Source: Salminus brasiliensis
Lineage: Eukaryota; Chordata; Actinopteri; Characiformes; Bryconidae
DNA length: 64,000 bases
Reading direction: 5' to 3'
Assembly (NCBI RefSeq): GCF_030463535.1
Contig: NC_132892.1
Location: 34,854,138-34,918,137 of the forward strand
This document shows, one piece after another, positions 1-15,508 of the stretch (positions are counted from its first letter, which is position 1; every line of letters begins with the position of its first letter). The notes under the pieces were generated by a model. The model worked only from the letters and a program-made list of their open reading frames with translations, ran no database searches and was not told where the DNA came from. Made by a program: the position numbers and the translations under genes.

Positions 1-150
1 CTGCATTGGTTAAGACTGGATTAGTTTAGACTGGATTAGTTTAGACTGGAATCGATCAGACTGCATTGGTTAAGACTGGATTAGTTTAGACTGGGTCGGA
101 CTGGCCTGGAATGGACTGGATATGGTCTGACTAGACTAGACTGTCTGTGA
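1..150. repeat. Minisatellite-like repeat at the left edge
   Basis: Two copies of a 60-bp unit start at 1 and 61 (ctgcattggttaagactgga and following). Shorter variants of the 'ttagtttagactgg' core continue to about 150. The array is cut by the window edge. The rest of the stretch up to 418 shows no gene and is probably intron of the F1 gene. Confidence 0.7.
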
Positions 151-418
151 TCAAGACTAAGCTGTGCCCGTGTATGATCTTCTGTCTGCACATGAATAAA
201 CTCCAATGCTAAAGATCCAGTCTCCTGACTCCTGAATCTGCTGTAACCCAGATTTCTAACAGAGGGAATAAAACTTTGAGTTTTATTAGCATGCTAACAT
301 GAGACTATAATCATCTTAATCAGGAATAAAGTAATAGATTTAAAGCATTACACAATATAAATACACATAAGAGATACCAGGAAACTGACCGTGTTAAATG
401 TCCTTCTATGAACGACAG

Positions 419-940
419 GTCTGCAGAACATCTTCCTGATCACCTCTAGGGGGAAGTATGAGCTGAGGGTTTACATGGAGGATTTTGAGAAAGGGAGTGT
501 GTACGCCCATTATAACTCATTCTACATCGACTCTGAGACCTACAGGTACAAGCTGCGCATCTCTGGCTTCATCAATGGAGGGGCAGGTGAGTGATTTTTT
601 TGAACATGGTCTGCAGTAGATTTGGCTGTTCTTTAAACATCTTCTATAGAATGACGTGACTTTATAAAATGCAGAGACTGAAAGCATAAGATCTTTTCCA
701 GGGGAGTCTTTATTCTATCACAATGAAAGGGAGTTTGCGACTTATGACCGAGACACCAACGGCTGTGCAGTGAGCAATTCTGGAGGCTACTGGTTCAACA
801 ACTGCCTCGTATCCAACACCAATGGCCTGTACAAGTGGGCACCTTCAGCTCCACAAAATGCAGCAGTTGTTTGGTGCAACTGGAAAGGCTGCAACTACTC
901 TCTGAAGACCATAGTGATGAAGATCAGACGAGCAGCTTAA
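419..940 (+). CDS. mfap4-like: F1: MFAP4-like FReD gene, 3' part only (last two exons)
   Basis: Two coding exons of a secreted fibrinogen-related-domain protein are visible: 419-586 (168 nt, phase 1 at both ends) and 702-940, ending in TAA. Both have clean AG/GT borders. The first encodes the [17 protein letters not shown] region through NGGAG. The second encodes [17 protein letters not shown] through [11 protein letters not shown]. Earlier exons would lie left of the window. Both exons and the intron between them are almost identical to F2 and F3, but the sequence before about 388 and after about 948 is different, so homology to F2/F3 stops abruptly. It shares the F2/F3 oddities: CLVSNTNG in place of the usual CHxANxNG pocket motif, and an extra WCNWKGC cysteine pair. 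The product is probably a secreted lectin-like or matrix protein; function is inferred from the family. Confidence 0.85.
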
Positions 941-1417
941 GAGCAGGTCTGCAGCTCAAGATTTATAATGATAAATATTCTATAGATTAGAATTTCCTGC
1001 AATCTGTTTAATCAGTAACCTTTTAGGTCATTGCCGAGATGTTTATAAAAACATGCACAGAATTAATCTATGCATCTTCAGACAACTGATATTTTGTAAT
1101 CCTGTTTGTGGTGATTTATAATGTTATACATTTTTGGGGATTATTTTTCCTTTTCCTATCAAAAGCATTAAAAAATGATGATTAACTTTGTTGAACTGAC
1201 TAATTCATTCACTATGATTTATAAGTGTGATCAGAACAGATTTTGGTAATAATAATTTAAAATAGTCTCAGTTATGAAGCACAGACTGGGGATTAGTCGG
1301 AACACACCTGCAGATTGCAAACACATACAATATACACAATCATGTTACATTAGACACATTTAAGACAAACAGGACATTTGGGCAAAAACTGGGGAAAAGA
1401 AAGGAAACTAAGGGAAG
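941..1417 (+). other. 3' flank of F1
   Basis: AT-rich sequence without a coding signal. An ATTAAA at about 1168 could be the polyadenylation signal of F1. This flank is not related to the 3' flanks of F2/F3. Confidence 0.4.
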
Positions 1418-1453
1418 AATTGTTGGTACCCCTCGGTTAATGAAAGAAAACCC
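1418..1453. repeat. Stray fragment of a Tc1 terminal repeat
   Basis: The stretch (attgttggtacccctcgg and following) repeats the inner part of the terminal repeat of the Tc1 element that starts at 1530. It sits outside that element and is separated from it by about 75 bp that form an inverted repeat with the other flank. Confidence 0.65.
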
Positions 1454-1457
1454 GACA

Positions 1458-3150
<1,693 letters not shown>

Positions 3151-3838
3151 AACTTCAATCCCCAGAGATCCTAGGGGTAATCAGTGCCAACCAGACACAC
3201 CTGGTGGTCACAGCATTTAAGGCTTTCACAAATGGCACTTCTCTGTCACACCTTTGTAGAGGGGTGACTGGTACGGTACTCAGAAGTGAAAGAAAGGAGT
3301 TTAACAGGAGAACCAAGAAAAGTTGCAAAACAAGATAGGAGGCTTGCAAAATAAGGAAGCTGAAGAGAGCACAGCTAAAGGGTCTGAGTGAAGCATTGAT
3401 GTTTGTTTTAAGAGCTACTTCAGTTAGCATTTGTTTTTCATCAGTTGTTTTAGTGCTAACTGTCCTAAGTCTGAGCTACGCCATCTTGGCGTCTCCTTTG
3501 TTTGGTTTTCCCGCCTTTTTTATTGCTGGGCAATATGATCTTGAATCTATATCACAATTAATTGTGATTCATTTGACCTTCATTACATTAATATTAATGA
3601 ATACTACTAAAAATGAATGGCTCAGTGAGTTCTCCATGTTGCTTCCATGTCACAGACTGGGCAGGGCATTACTGGGGTTAATGTGACTACACACAGGGTA
3701 TTATGTTTTTAAGTGGGTAGACCATTAACACACAAGGTGAGAAAAGTACTAGCATAATAAAAAAAAGTATAAGATTTTAACCAGGATGGACAACATTACA
3801 TCAATTAGAGACTCTGAATATCTTCTGTTTAAGTTTTG
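3151..3838. other. No gene seen
   Basis: The sequence is open in several frames for short stretches only. I recognise no domain, splice structure or known repeat. It may be an old dispersed repeat. Confidence 0.4.
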
Positions 3839-3839
3839 G

Positions 3840-4790
3840 TTAATTGTCCAGCCATAGCAGAAGTCTGGAAAAACTGGGGACCTTTGGAATGGGTGAGGCA
3901 TAAGCCTGAGAAGACTGTGGACATTTAGAATGGATGAGGCATGAGCCTAAACAAATGAGACCTAGGGAATGGATGATGCAAGCTGGGGACATGTAGGTGT
4001 ACGCTTGAAAAAATGGGGGACTTTTGGAATGGATAAGGTCTACATTTGGCCATATTAGAGATTTGGAATGGATGAGGCATAAGCCTGAGAAGACTGTGGA
4101 CATTTAGAATGGATGAGACATGAGCCTAAACTAATGAGACCTAGGGAATGGATGATGCAAGCTGGGGACATGTAGGTGTACGTTCGGAAAAATGGGGGAC
4201 TTTTGGAATGGATAAGGTCTACATTTGGCCATATTAGAGATTTGGAATGGATGAGGCATAAGCCTAGAAACATGGGATACATTTGCTAAGGATGAGACAT
4301 TAGCTTGGACAAACTGGAGACATTAAGAATAGATGAGACTTAAGCTTGGACAAACTGGGGACATTTTGAATTGATGAGACTTAAGCTTGGACAAACTGGA
4401 GACATTGGAAATGGATGAGACTTAAGCTTGGACAAACTAGAGACATTGGAAATGGATGAGACTTAAGCTTGGAAAAACTAGAGACATTTGAAATGGATGA
4501 GACTTAAGCTTGGACAAACTAGAGACATTTGAAATAGATGAGACTTAAGCTTGGACAAACTGGGGACATTTGAAATGGATGAGACTTAAGCTTGGACAAA
4601 CTGGGGACATTTAGAATGGATGAGACCTAAGCTTGGACCAACTGGGGACATTTAGAATGGATGAGACCTAAGCTTGGACCAACTGGAGACATTTAAAATT
4701 GATGAGACCTAAGCTTGGACCAACTGGAGACATTTGAAATTGATGAGACTTAAGCTTGGACAAACTGGGGACAGTTGTCCACACTCCTGC
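3840..4790. repeat. Minisatellite with 41-bp units and an older 179-bp higher-order repeat
   Basis: From about 4270 to 4780 there are about 12 tandem copies of a 41-bp unit (gatgagacttaagcttgga and following), most carrying an AAGCTT; copies at about 4383, 4424 and 4465 show the 41-bp period. The left part (about 3840-4270) is a more diverged version arranged as two copies of a block with a 179-bp period. Open frames on the minus strand here are by-products of the repeat. Confidence 0.9.
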
Positions 4791-6237
4791 ACTGCATATT
4801 CTTCCAGCTATATTATTTATCTTTTAGTTATGTGATGCGAATGAGATGCACAAACATCAAGCAAACTAATTGATATCATGATCAACAAAATTCAATTATT
4901 ATTGATGTTATTAACAATGTAGATTAGATGTTAATCCTTGTTAAGACACACACACTTTCTTAAAAGTTGTATTAATTGTATTAATTTGTGTTTTCTTTGT
5001 TGTATTGTATGTAATTCAATTTGCAAGTAAGTTGCACAATGTTCCTTCGCATAAATTCATTAGGTTCATTACTCTAGTCTGGAGGATTCTGTAGGTCTGT
5101 GGTAACTTTGAGATGTTTCTTAAGGTGGGACCATTGGTGGGCCAATGACCACAATCATATACAAACTCTGACAGACCTCTCCACTTTAACTACTCAAACT
5201 ATAATCTTGGTAAAATATCTTACCTTAATTTAAAGTGGTACTCAGTACAGTCCAAGCATGGTCCGTGGGACTCCTCTAAATCTTTGGAGATCTTGTCTAT
5301 GCCCTCAGATCTTCTGATAACAGGATCATACCAAAGAATAAGAACAGCTTTGCTACCCAGTGCTTTAGAAAGACTTCCATAAGCATAGGAGTCTTTCTAC
5401 AAGCTCCATGAATGTACTGAAGGAATATAAAGTTTGCTTCGGTAGCTTTGGAAAATAAGGTAGACATTTAAACTCTGTAGTGCATTGGCCAACCAGGAAG
5501 TTGGAATTTCACAATTGTGACCTGGATTAACTATTACGAGTATAAATATCTAACATCTGACAAAGCTGAACAAATGACCTCTGACTAAATACCACTTCCA
5601 TTGAATCTACCTAAACACAGCATGTAGATTCGCATCTTATTACATTCCGAATTTTTTTAAGAGTTTCGTTGAGTCGTTACTACCATGACATTCAATGTGA
5701 GGGAAAAACCCTTTAGACCAGGTTTACAAAAAAAAAACACAAGACTGATGAAATCTGTTGGATGGAGTTAGATAACAGGAGGGAGGAAGGACTTTGGTTA
5801 CTGATTTATAAAATCACTGCAAATATGTCCCATAAACAGGTGTCCAAATCTGAAAAACAAGGAACTTTGCCAAGACAAACTAATATGCTGCTAATGTTGC
5901 TTGGAGTCATGTGACAATGCAGTTGAGCACCTTTGTCAGAAATTACAGCATCAAGGATATGTGGCACAGTATTAAACACTGACTAGGTCAACCTTTTCTT
6001 AGGACCTCTAAATTAAGTTGCTGAGGGTCCTTGACCAACACTAACATACAGCCATTCTGAACTCCTTGTTTTGTTTATTAGATTATTGGTGGACTGAAAT
6101 CGAACAGATGATGAAAGTGTTCTGGAACTCCTCATGTCTTAAATTCTCATCTCAGACATGCAGACCAGTATAGCTCAACAAACATTGCTTTTGCCTTTGT
6201 TTTGGCACAATCGCCACAGTAAAACACCTGTGTTGTG
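4791..6237. other. Intergenic, no gene seen
   Basis: AT-rich sequence with no coding signal. The part around 5690-5830 resembles the conserved block found upstream of F2, F3 and F4 (gagggaaaaaccctttag, then a 'gatgaaatctgttggat' stretch), so this may be the flank of a lost gene copy. Confidence 0.4.
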
Positions 6238-6244
6238 TTAAACA

Positions 6245-6440
6245 GTGCAAAAACATTCAAATTCAAGTTTATTCATGTAGCATTTTGAGATGACCAACAT
6301 CCACAAATCAGCTTTACAGACATCTGTGTCTAAGCCACAAGTGGGCTCCCCCGGATCAGGAGAAAGAAGCCTTGAGAGCAACCAAGACTCAAAAGAGGAA
6401 CCCATCCTTCTCTGGATGACCCCGGATAGCAAAATAAATG
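6245..6440 (-). mobile_element. L2-type LINE, 3' tail relic
   Basis: On the minus strand this matches the 3' untranslated end of the L2 element at 33040-36960: the 'gggttcctctttt...cttggtt' segment, then the 'aaagctg' and 'aataaacttgaatttg' end. Only the last about 200 bp of an element are present, as expected for 5'-truncated LINE insertions. Confidence 0.65.
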
Positions 6441-6526
6441 GAATATGGAAATAACTAATGGATGCACATAATAAAAAAACAAAAAACAAATTAAGAAATA
6501 AAAGTAAACCTAACTGAACCGAACTG

Positions 6527-6565
6527 CTATCTATCTATCTATCTATCTATCTATCACTTTTACCC

Positions 6566-6612
<47 letters not shown>

Positions 6613-6632
6613 GTCTGTCTGTCTGTCTATAT
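6527..6632. repeat. (CTAT)n microsatellite
   Basis: Tetranucleotide CTAT repeat, interrupted once near 6558, ending in CTGT variants. Confidence 0.95.
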
Positions 6633-7099
6633 AATATTTCTTAGAAGTACTTAAACTTAACTACTGTCAAGCTGGTGATTCAGTGACAACGCCACTTATC
6701 AAGACTTGACTTCGCAATGAAGCAAAAATAACGATCACTCCTCATTATGATACTTGTTACATTGTGGTAGCCTCTGCTTTTCTAATGAAGTATTTGGGCC
6801 AGTTCACCAGCTCTCTGATCTGTCATTCTCATCCCTGCTTCTGTAAATGGGAAGTGGTTTGGACTGAGAAACACAATGATGTTCTAGCCAATCATGATCA
6901 GAGGTGAGTTTGTTCTCACACACAGGATGTAATACAATATGAACACAATAGAAGGGTTAACTATTTCATAATACCTAATATTAAAATGCTTGACACATAA
7001 CCTGCCATCTAAGGCACTTTTACAAGTTTGGGCAAAGTTTGGCGATGTTTTCATTAATGTCATTAAAGTTCTGAAATAAAATTAGGTTTTCCTAAATGA

Positions 7100-7530
7100 G
7101 TTGAATTAGATGTGTTAAATGGGGTAGACAGTTGTGATCTAGAGGACTTGCCAGCAGAGTTTGACAGCTTTAATACAGATGACAAAGACTATGAAGCTCT
7201 TATCTTTAGAAACTGACAAATCTAAACAAACTACTCTTTACTTCTAAGTAGTTGAAACAGGAAGGACAGTCCCCAGGAAATGAAAATTAACACCTCTTTA
7301 AATCAGGCTCAACACATCTTTTTCATTCAGAACATTTTTAAAAGTTTTACCCCAGTTGTCCCTTTTTGTCTGTGACAGACGGTATGAGGAAAACCCTTTA
7401 GACTCCCTTTAGCCTAAATCTCAAATTGAAATATGATGACCTTCTCCAGAAAGGGAACAAAACACTGATAAAAGACATTAGATGGATTTATAGAAGCTGG
7501 ATTATAAGCTCTGGTTTATGAGAACACTAG
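7100..7530 (+). promoter_or_regulatory. Upstream block conserved before F2, F3 and F4
   Basis: The stretch holding tgtgacagacggtatgagga (about 7371-7390) and its surroundings recurs before F3 (about 11890-12220) and F4 (about 20160-20416), and weakly at 5690-5830. It contains GAGGAA cores, which can fit ETS/PU.1-type sites. That would suit macrophage expression, but it may simply be shared duplication history. Confidence 0.4.
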
Positions 7531-8130
7531 CATGCAAAAGTCTATGCACCCCCATCATTTGTTTTACTGCAGATAGTTAAGCATGTAGAAGATGACCTAA
7601 TCTCCAAACATCATGACGTTAAAGATTCAATATTTTAATGTTTCGAGTTAATTTTGGAGAAATTATAAGAAAAAAGGAAAGGAGCACCATGCAAATGTTT
7701 AGGCACCCCAATATTAGCTCTCAGATAACTTTTACCAAGCTATTAAGACCTTAATTAGCTTGTTAAGGCTATGGCTTGTTCTCATGTCATCATTGGAGAA
7801 AGCCAGCTGATGCAATGTTTTTATAAAAGCAAAATCTTTTTTTAAATTTTGTTTAAAAAATCAGCAGCAATGGGCTTCGTTAAGGAGCTAATGAACAAGA
7901 TGGTCCAAGAATCTCACAGAACTAGAATCTCTTGCAGGAAGAATGGAAGAATTAGTGAAAGTCCCCAAACAAGAACTGAAAGAACTGAACTAATAAAATG
8001 GAATACAATGGAAATTAAAAGTAATGGTTTTTTTGTTGTTTTTTTTTTTTGTATTTTGGGAATCAAGTAAACTTTTAATCATTTAACTATTCAAAGAAAT
8101 GTAAAAATGGGTCCACAAACTTTTGGGTAT
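7531..8130. mobile_element. Internally deleted Tc1-like element, family B
   Basis: The left end reads catgcaaaagtctatgcacc and the right end carries acaaacttttgggta, a decayed inverted copy. The inside is AT-rich with only short transposase-like scraps. Related copies sit at the matching place before F3 (12221-13510) and F4 (20417-20767), so the insertion predates the gene duplications. Confidence 0.6.
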
Positions 8131-8332
8131 CTTAAACCTATGGTCTTTAAATCTGTATCTCTTTGAGATTTTGCAATGTTCTGATGCACTGATGCACAAT
8201 TGAGATCTGTACATTTTGTTGCATTTCCTTGGGAAATTCCTTGACAGTTTCTTCCTTTAGTGTGAGACAGATCTTTTTTTCAGACTTTATTGGCTATTTT
8301 CCAAAACAACAAAAAAAGATCATATGGGAACC

Positions 8333-8415
8333 TATAAAAGGAGGTGTGGGAACATCACTTCACTGCATTTTGACATAGTTGCATGAGCATTGAGAGGTCC
8401 TCTTTACCTGCCCTG
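8333..8415 (+). promoter_or_regulatory. F2 core promoter and non-coding exon 1
   Basis: TATAAAA at 8333-8339 is followed about 30 bp later by the likely transcription start, then a leader exon ending at 8415 before GTGAGT. Closely related blocks lie at 15274-15349 (F3) and 20961-21043 (F4). The F2 leader contains an ATG at 8383-8385 that opens a short upstream frame; splicing to exon 2 (8571) would close it at a TAA just before the true start codon. F3 and F4 lack this ATG. Confidence 0.7.
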
Positions 8416-8589
8416 GTGAGTGTCTTTCCATTTTCTCTAACCAAATGTTACACAGTGAGAAAACCAACTGTAAACATCTCAATCAGAATTAATTTAAGAC
8501 ATAAATAAAATGTAAAAAATGTAAATTAAATTGCTAATTTTATATATTTAATGTATTTCTTTTTTTACAGATAAAAATACTGCATTAAC

Positions 8590-9900
8590 ATGGTAAGACC
8601 ATAAACTTTATTTTAGCATAAAGATTCATCATTATAAAATATATGCATATTCATATTTTTCTGCATTGATTGTTTAAAGTTTTATTAGTTATTTTAAAAC
8701 TCACTTTTACCTAAACATTAGTTAGTTTGTCTGATTGACACATTTATGTCTCCTGTTTCAGCTGGTGCTGTTCTTAGTTCTTCCCCTGGTGGTGCAGTCT
8801 GCACCTGCCTCCAACGCCTCCACCCTGCCTCTGGACTGTGAAGATGTTTATAACAATGTCTCCGTGAACACTGGTGTCTACACCATCTACCCAGGAGGAC
8901 CCGATAAACCAGTGCAGGTTTACTGTGACATGGGTTGTGATGAAGACCGAGGGAGGTGGACTGTGAGTGGAAAAGCTTAAGACTGAATAAACCTGATAAA
9001 CAATGATGTAATGTCTCATAATAGTGTTTTGGTGACTTTTTACTCTCCACCTGTCTCTCTTAGGTGTTTCTGAGGAGAATGGATGGCAGTGTGAATTTCT
9101 ACAGACCTTGGGAGGAGTACAAGAATGGCTTTGGGAATGCAAGCACTGAATACTGGCTGGGTGAATGAGTGGCATTTTGTAAATACTTTTGTAATCTGCT
9201 GTCACTTTTACCTTGAGTAGAAGTTGCACCACTGATGTTGAAGGTGATAAATAAAGATTTGATGGATTAGATTGATTAGATTCCTCAATCTATTTTGGAA
9301 TTTGGTAATTTGAGTCTATCATTAACTTAAGAGATACCAGGAAACTGACCATGTTAAATGTCCTTCTATGTCTGACAGGTCTGCAGAACATCTTCCTGAT
9401 CACCGCTAGGGGGAAGTATGAGCTGAGGGTTTACATGGAGGATTTTGAGAAAGGGAGTGTGTACGCCCATTATAACTCATTCTACATCGACTCTGAGACC
9501 TACAGGTACAAGCTGCACATCTCTGGCTTCATCAATGGAGGGGCAGGTGAGTGATTTTTTTGAACATGGTCTGCAGTAGATTTGTTTGTTCTTTAAACAT
9601 CTATTGTAGAATGACGTGACTTTATAAAATGCAGAGACTGAAAGCATGACATCTTTTTCAGGGGAGTCTTTATTCTATCACAATGAAAGGGAGTTTGCGA
9701 CTTATGATCGAGACACCAACGGCTGTGCAGTGAGCAATTCTGGAGGCTACTGGTTCAACAACTGCCTCGTATCCAACACCAATGGCCTGTACAAGTGGGC
9801 ACCTTCAGCTCCACAAAATGCAGCAGTTGTTTGGTGCAACTGGAAAGGCTGCAACTACTCTCTGAAGACCATAGTGATGAAGATCAGACGAGCAGCTTAA
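8590..9900 (+). CDS. mfap4-like: F2: MFAP4-like secreted FReD protein, 235 aa
   Basis: Coding exons are 8590-8592 (start codon alone, in leader exon 8571-8592), 8762-8962, 9064-9160, 9379-9546 and 9662-9900 (TAA), all with AG/GT borders. The joined frame is 235 residues. Residues 1-19 form a signal peptide ([11 protein letters not shown]). The FReD runs from the LPLDCEDVY segment to the end, with [37 protein letters not shown] and the C-terminal [11 protein letters not shown]. Differences from a standard FReD are an extra Cys in CDMGC, a calcium loop reading DRDTNG instead of DKDQDS, a pocket motif CLVSNTNG instead of CHxANxNG, and two more Cys in WCNWKGC, giving seven cysteines in the mature part. 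AATAAA at 10139-10144 is the likely polyadenylation signal. Role: probably a secreted pattern-recognition or matrix glycoprotein; altered binding is inferred. Confidence 0.9.
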
Positions 9901-10270
9901 GAGCAGGCCTGATGAGTAGCTTTCAGCTGAAGATTAGAAAAATTTTTAGAAACATCTAATCTGGGAGAAAGCTATAACATATCTATACTCGCAGTGATCA
10001 AGTGATCAATATTAATATAATACCTTATATAAGGCACTGTGTCTTCTATGTTGTTCAAATTTCTTTGGTGACTGTTTACACTGTAGGATTTGTTGTCATT
10101 TCTCTGGGACTTTCTCTTCTTTCTCATGAAAATGGCTGAATAAAAATGTTAAACTAATTTTGTTGGTCGACTTATTTATCTACATTATCTACAGGTCATG
10201 TAGAGGCATGAGCAAACAAGACACTTCAGACTTCTAACAAAGAGAATGCATAAAAACTAGAGAAAGAAAC
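9901..10270 (+). other. F2 3' UTR and flank
   Basis: Matches the F3 3' flank at 16872-17265 closely, up to the point where different Tc1 elements entered each copy (10271 here, 17268 there). AATAAA lies at 10139-10144. Confidence 0.7.
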
Positions 10271-11100
10271 ACACGACAAAATTGTTGGTACCCCTCGGTT
10301 AATGAAAGAAAGACCCACAATGGTCACAGAAATAAATTGAATCTGACAAAAGTAATAATAACTAAAAATGCTATGAAAATTAACCAATGAAAGTCAGACA
10401 ATGCTTTTCAACCATGCTTCAACATAATTATTTAAAAAATGAAACTCATGAAACAGGCCTGGACAGAAATGATGGTACCCATAACTTAATATTTTGTTGC
10501 ACAACCTTTTGAGGCAATAACTGCAATCAAATGATTCCTGTAACTGTCAATGAGACTTCTGCACCTCTCAGCAGGGATTTTGGCCCACTCCTCATGAGCA
10601 AACTGCTCCAGTTGTCTCAGGCTTGAAGGGTGACTTTTCCAGACGGCATGTTTCAGCTCCTTCCAAAGATGCTCAATAGGATTTAGGTCAGGGCTCATAG
10701 AAGGCCACTTCAGAATAGTCCAATGTTTTCCTCTTAGCCATTCTTGGGTGTTTATAGCTGTGTGTTTTGGGTCATTATCCTGTTGCAAGACCCATGACCT
10801 GTGACTGAGACAAAGCTTTCTGACACTGGGCAGCACATTTCTTTCTAGAATCCCTTGATAGTCTTGAAATTTCATTGTACTCTGCACAGATTCAAGACAC
10901 CCTGTGCCAGATGCAGCAAAGCAGCCCCAGAACATAACAGAGCCTCCTTCACAGTAGGGACAGTGTTCTTTTCCTGATATGCTTCATTTTTCCATCTGTG
11001 AACATAGAGCTGATGTGCCTTGGCAAAAAGTTCCATTTTCATCTCATCTGTCCATAGGACATTCTCCCAAAAGCTTTGGTGCTTGTCAACATGTAGTTTG
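10271..11100 (-). mobile_element. Tc1 family A element, 5'-truncated, transposase C-terminal half open
   Basis: One terminal repeat is present at 10271-10460 (gacaaaattgttggtacccc). An open minus-strand frame, 10935-10486, encodes 149 residues of the transposase: GCFAASGTG, then [10 protein letters not shown] and [11 protein letters not shown], with exactly 34 residues between catalytic Asp and Glu (DD34E). Transposase-like sequence continues to about 11100 and stops there; the first catalytic Asp and the second terminal repeat are missing. Confidence 0.85.
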
Positions 11101-12220
11101 ACCCAAATGCTAATAATCCAATTTTCTTTATTTAAAGACCTGAAACTGAAGTATAGTAAAAAAAAAAAAGAATACTAAATTCTAAAAAGTACTATATTAC
11201 AACTAACTAGTATAGTGAAAGTATGGGTACTGTATTGTAATCTAATCCAGTGACAAAACAGAGACTAAAATATCATTCCATTTAATTTTAATTTATTTTT
11301 ATTTTTTACTTTTTCATTTGATGACTGGAAGCTTTTTGTACTCCAAATTGGATATTCTCCTGATAGTAACTTTAGAAATGCTTAATATGTTAATCGCCTC
11401 CTAAGGCTGTTTTTCTAAGCTTAAAGGCATTTGCTAAAATGAATTAATGTACTGTAACCCTCTGGAGTATCAAAGGCATCATTATGTCCAATGCAATGTT
11501 TTTTGATGTTTATATGAATATATTGTTGCGACAATACAGCACAGATATACAGTTGAAACATTTACTGAATCTATAGAGCCAACTCTTCCCATTGCATCTC
11601 ATGCCAGATCTTATATAACTCACATTTGGAGTTACAAGGCCCCCTATTTATAATTGGTGGATTTGTGTGTCCATTTATGGGTTTGTGTGAAACTGACCAG
11701 TGGACACTCAGAAACCCATCTTCAGCCTCTCATCATCTATGTACTATTTTGCTTATATAATCCACTGCTTTTGTGAAGCTAAGACTAGCAAACCCATTTC
11801 AAGCAATGTTTTCATAGGAAATATTAAGAATATCTGATAATTGGTTAAATGAGGGAGACTTCTAATCTCTGCAGTTCTGTAAGTTACCAAGAACTGAGTT
11901 TGTCAGCTGTGATCTAGAAGACTGAGACTATGAAGATCTTATCTTTAGAAACCTAGAAACCTAAACAAACTATGGACAGTCCCCAGGAAACAAAATAGCA
12001 TTTTTCTATCTTCAGATTTTTTTTTATGTTGTGCTTCAGTTGTTACTTATTGCCTGTGACATACGGTATGAGGAAAAATCTTGTAGACAAGGCCATTAGC
12101 CATTGGACTGAAATGAAAATATGATGACAGCCTCCAGGAAGAAAACATGAGAATGATAAATGTTAGATGTACTTATAGATGCTGGTTTCATAGGTCAGGT
12201 TTATGAGAGCACTCCAAATA
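11101..12220. other. Intergenic, duplicated with the region before F4
   Basis: 11101-11200 (acccaaatgctaata and following) matches 19028-19110 downstream of F3. From about 11890 to 12220 it matches the conserved upstream block seen before F2 and F4. No gene is visible. Confidence 0.5.
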
Positions 12221-13508
12221 CAATGGCATGAAACATTTATGCAGCCCTGGTCATTTTCTTTTATCATTATTAGTTAAGTAAGTAAAAGATTATCTTCAAA
12301 AGTTAAAAAGTGAAAGATGAAACATTGTTTTTTAACATTCAAGATGAATGATGTATTGTTGTTGTTCACATAGTTTTCAAATGAAAAAGAAGCATCAGGC
12401 AATGACTTAGATATCCCAAGAGATTTCAGCTCTCTGGTAACATTTATCAAGGTTTCAGACATTAATTAGCTTGTTAGGGTTTGTGCAAAACCAGTGTTAG
12501 GTAAGTCCAGGTCATGCACAATTTAAAGCTCATACCCTGTCCCAAGAATCAGCAACCATGGGTTCCTCAAAGCAGCTGTCTAGTGCCATGTAAATGAACT
12601 AATTGATGCCAACAAAGCTGCAGATAGAAAAGCTGGAGGCTATAAAACACAGCAAAGAGATTTTGCGTGGTTTTCTTACTTCATAATATTATTAAGACAT
12701 GAACAGTGGGGGTCAAGTTAAGGTCTGAAAGACCAAGAGACATTTCTGAGAGACCTTCTCACAGAATTGCTAGAAACAAACAAGATCTTCATGAAAACCT
12801 TGCAGTGGTGGCACACTGTCCTATTGTTTAGAGTCACATGCTGAAGTATGATCTTCATGAAAGATTCATTAGAAGAAAACCCTTATTGGTATGCTCAACA
12901 CTAAATTCAGCATCAGACATTTTCAAAGGAACATCTAAACAAGCCTGGTGCATTTTGGAAACAAGTCCTGTGGGCTGAAGTCAAAATAGAACATTTTGGT
13001 TGTAAATAAAGGTGTAAAAGTATGTTTGGAAAATAAAGGCAGCAAAATTTCATGAAAGCAGCACTTCTTCAACTGTTTAGCACAAGGGTGGATCAATCAT
13101 GCTTTGGATTTGTGTTGCAACCAGGAGCACAGCAGATTTTTTACTGGCAGAGGGAAGAATGAAGCAAGAACTACAAGAATTGGTTTTGCATTGTCCCTCC
13201 CAGTCCCCTGACCTAAACATCATTGAACATCTGTGGATAGACTTCAGAAGAGCAGAGCAGCAAGATGACCCAAAAACCTCACAGAACTAGAATCTTCTTC
13301 AGAGAAAATCTGTGAAAATCCTCCAAACATGAACTGACAAATGTGATTTTCCTATATTGTTCATTTAAAACTGTAAACCAAAAAAGTTAAAAATAATGAA
13401 AATACCAAAGAAGAAAATATTTAATCTTTTTGTATTTTGGAAATCAAGTCATTTTTTACTATGCACAAAAAAGTTGTCCAGGGGTGCCTAAACCTTTGCA
13501 TGCCACTT

Positions 13509-13510
<2 letters not shown>
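12221..13510 (+). mobile_element. Tc1-like element, family B, longest copy, decayed
   Basis: The left end is near 12221 (ggcatgaaacatttatgcag) and the right end near 13483-13510 (ggggtgcctaaacctttgca). Inside, 12700-13290 on the + strand holds transposase scraps: the region around 12940-13010 and the open stretch 13099-13290 with [15 protein letters not shown], the segment carrying the last catalytic Glu. Frames are broken. Copies before F2 and F4 lack most of this interior. Confidence 0.7.
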
Positions 13511-15086
<1,576 letters not shown>

Positions 15087-15273
15087 TGTCTCTTAAACCC
15101 ATGGAATTTAAACCTCCCTGAGATTTTGCAGTGTTCCGATGCACTGATGAGATCTGTACATTTTTTTCACATTTCCTTGTCCTCTTTGTCAGATTCTTCC
15201 TTTAGCGTGAGACGCATCTTTTTTTCATACTGGCTGTATTCCAAAGCCCCAGGAAAAAAATAATTTGAGGACG

Positions 15274-15349
15274 TATAAAAGACGGTATGAGAACATCACT
15301 TCACTGCATTTTGACGTAGAGTATTGAGAGGTTCGCCGTACTTGCCCTG
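15274..15349 (+). promoter_or_regulatory. F3 core promoter and non-coding exon 1
   Basis: TATAAAA at 15274-15280 with a leader exon ending at 15349 before GTGAGC; strongly similar to the F2 promoter, including the 'acatcacttcactgcatttt' stretch about 25 bp downstream. Confidence 0.7.
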
Positions 15350-15508
15350 GTGAGCATCTTTCCATTTGCTATGACACAAAACTACACAGCAACACAACTA
15401 TCAGTCTCAACTAGGATTAACTTAAGAGAAGATTTTTGCAAATTAAAATATTGCTAATTTTATATATTTAATGTATTTCTTTTTACAGATAAAAAAGACT
15501 GCATAAAC

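Noticed and set aside
3840-4282. Minus-strand frames at 3840-4103 and 4055-4282
   Set aside because: They repeat each other because of the 179-bp repeat; no domain and no splice partner.
3840-4790. Possible CRISPR-like array
   Set aside because: Units are directly abutting tandem copies without unique spacers, and the DNA is eukaryotic.
8718-9232. Minus-strand frames of 110 and 152 residues across F2
   Set aside because: Antisense shadows of F2 exons and introns; the same shadow appears over F3 at 15802-16203.
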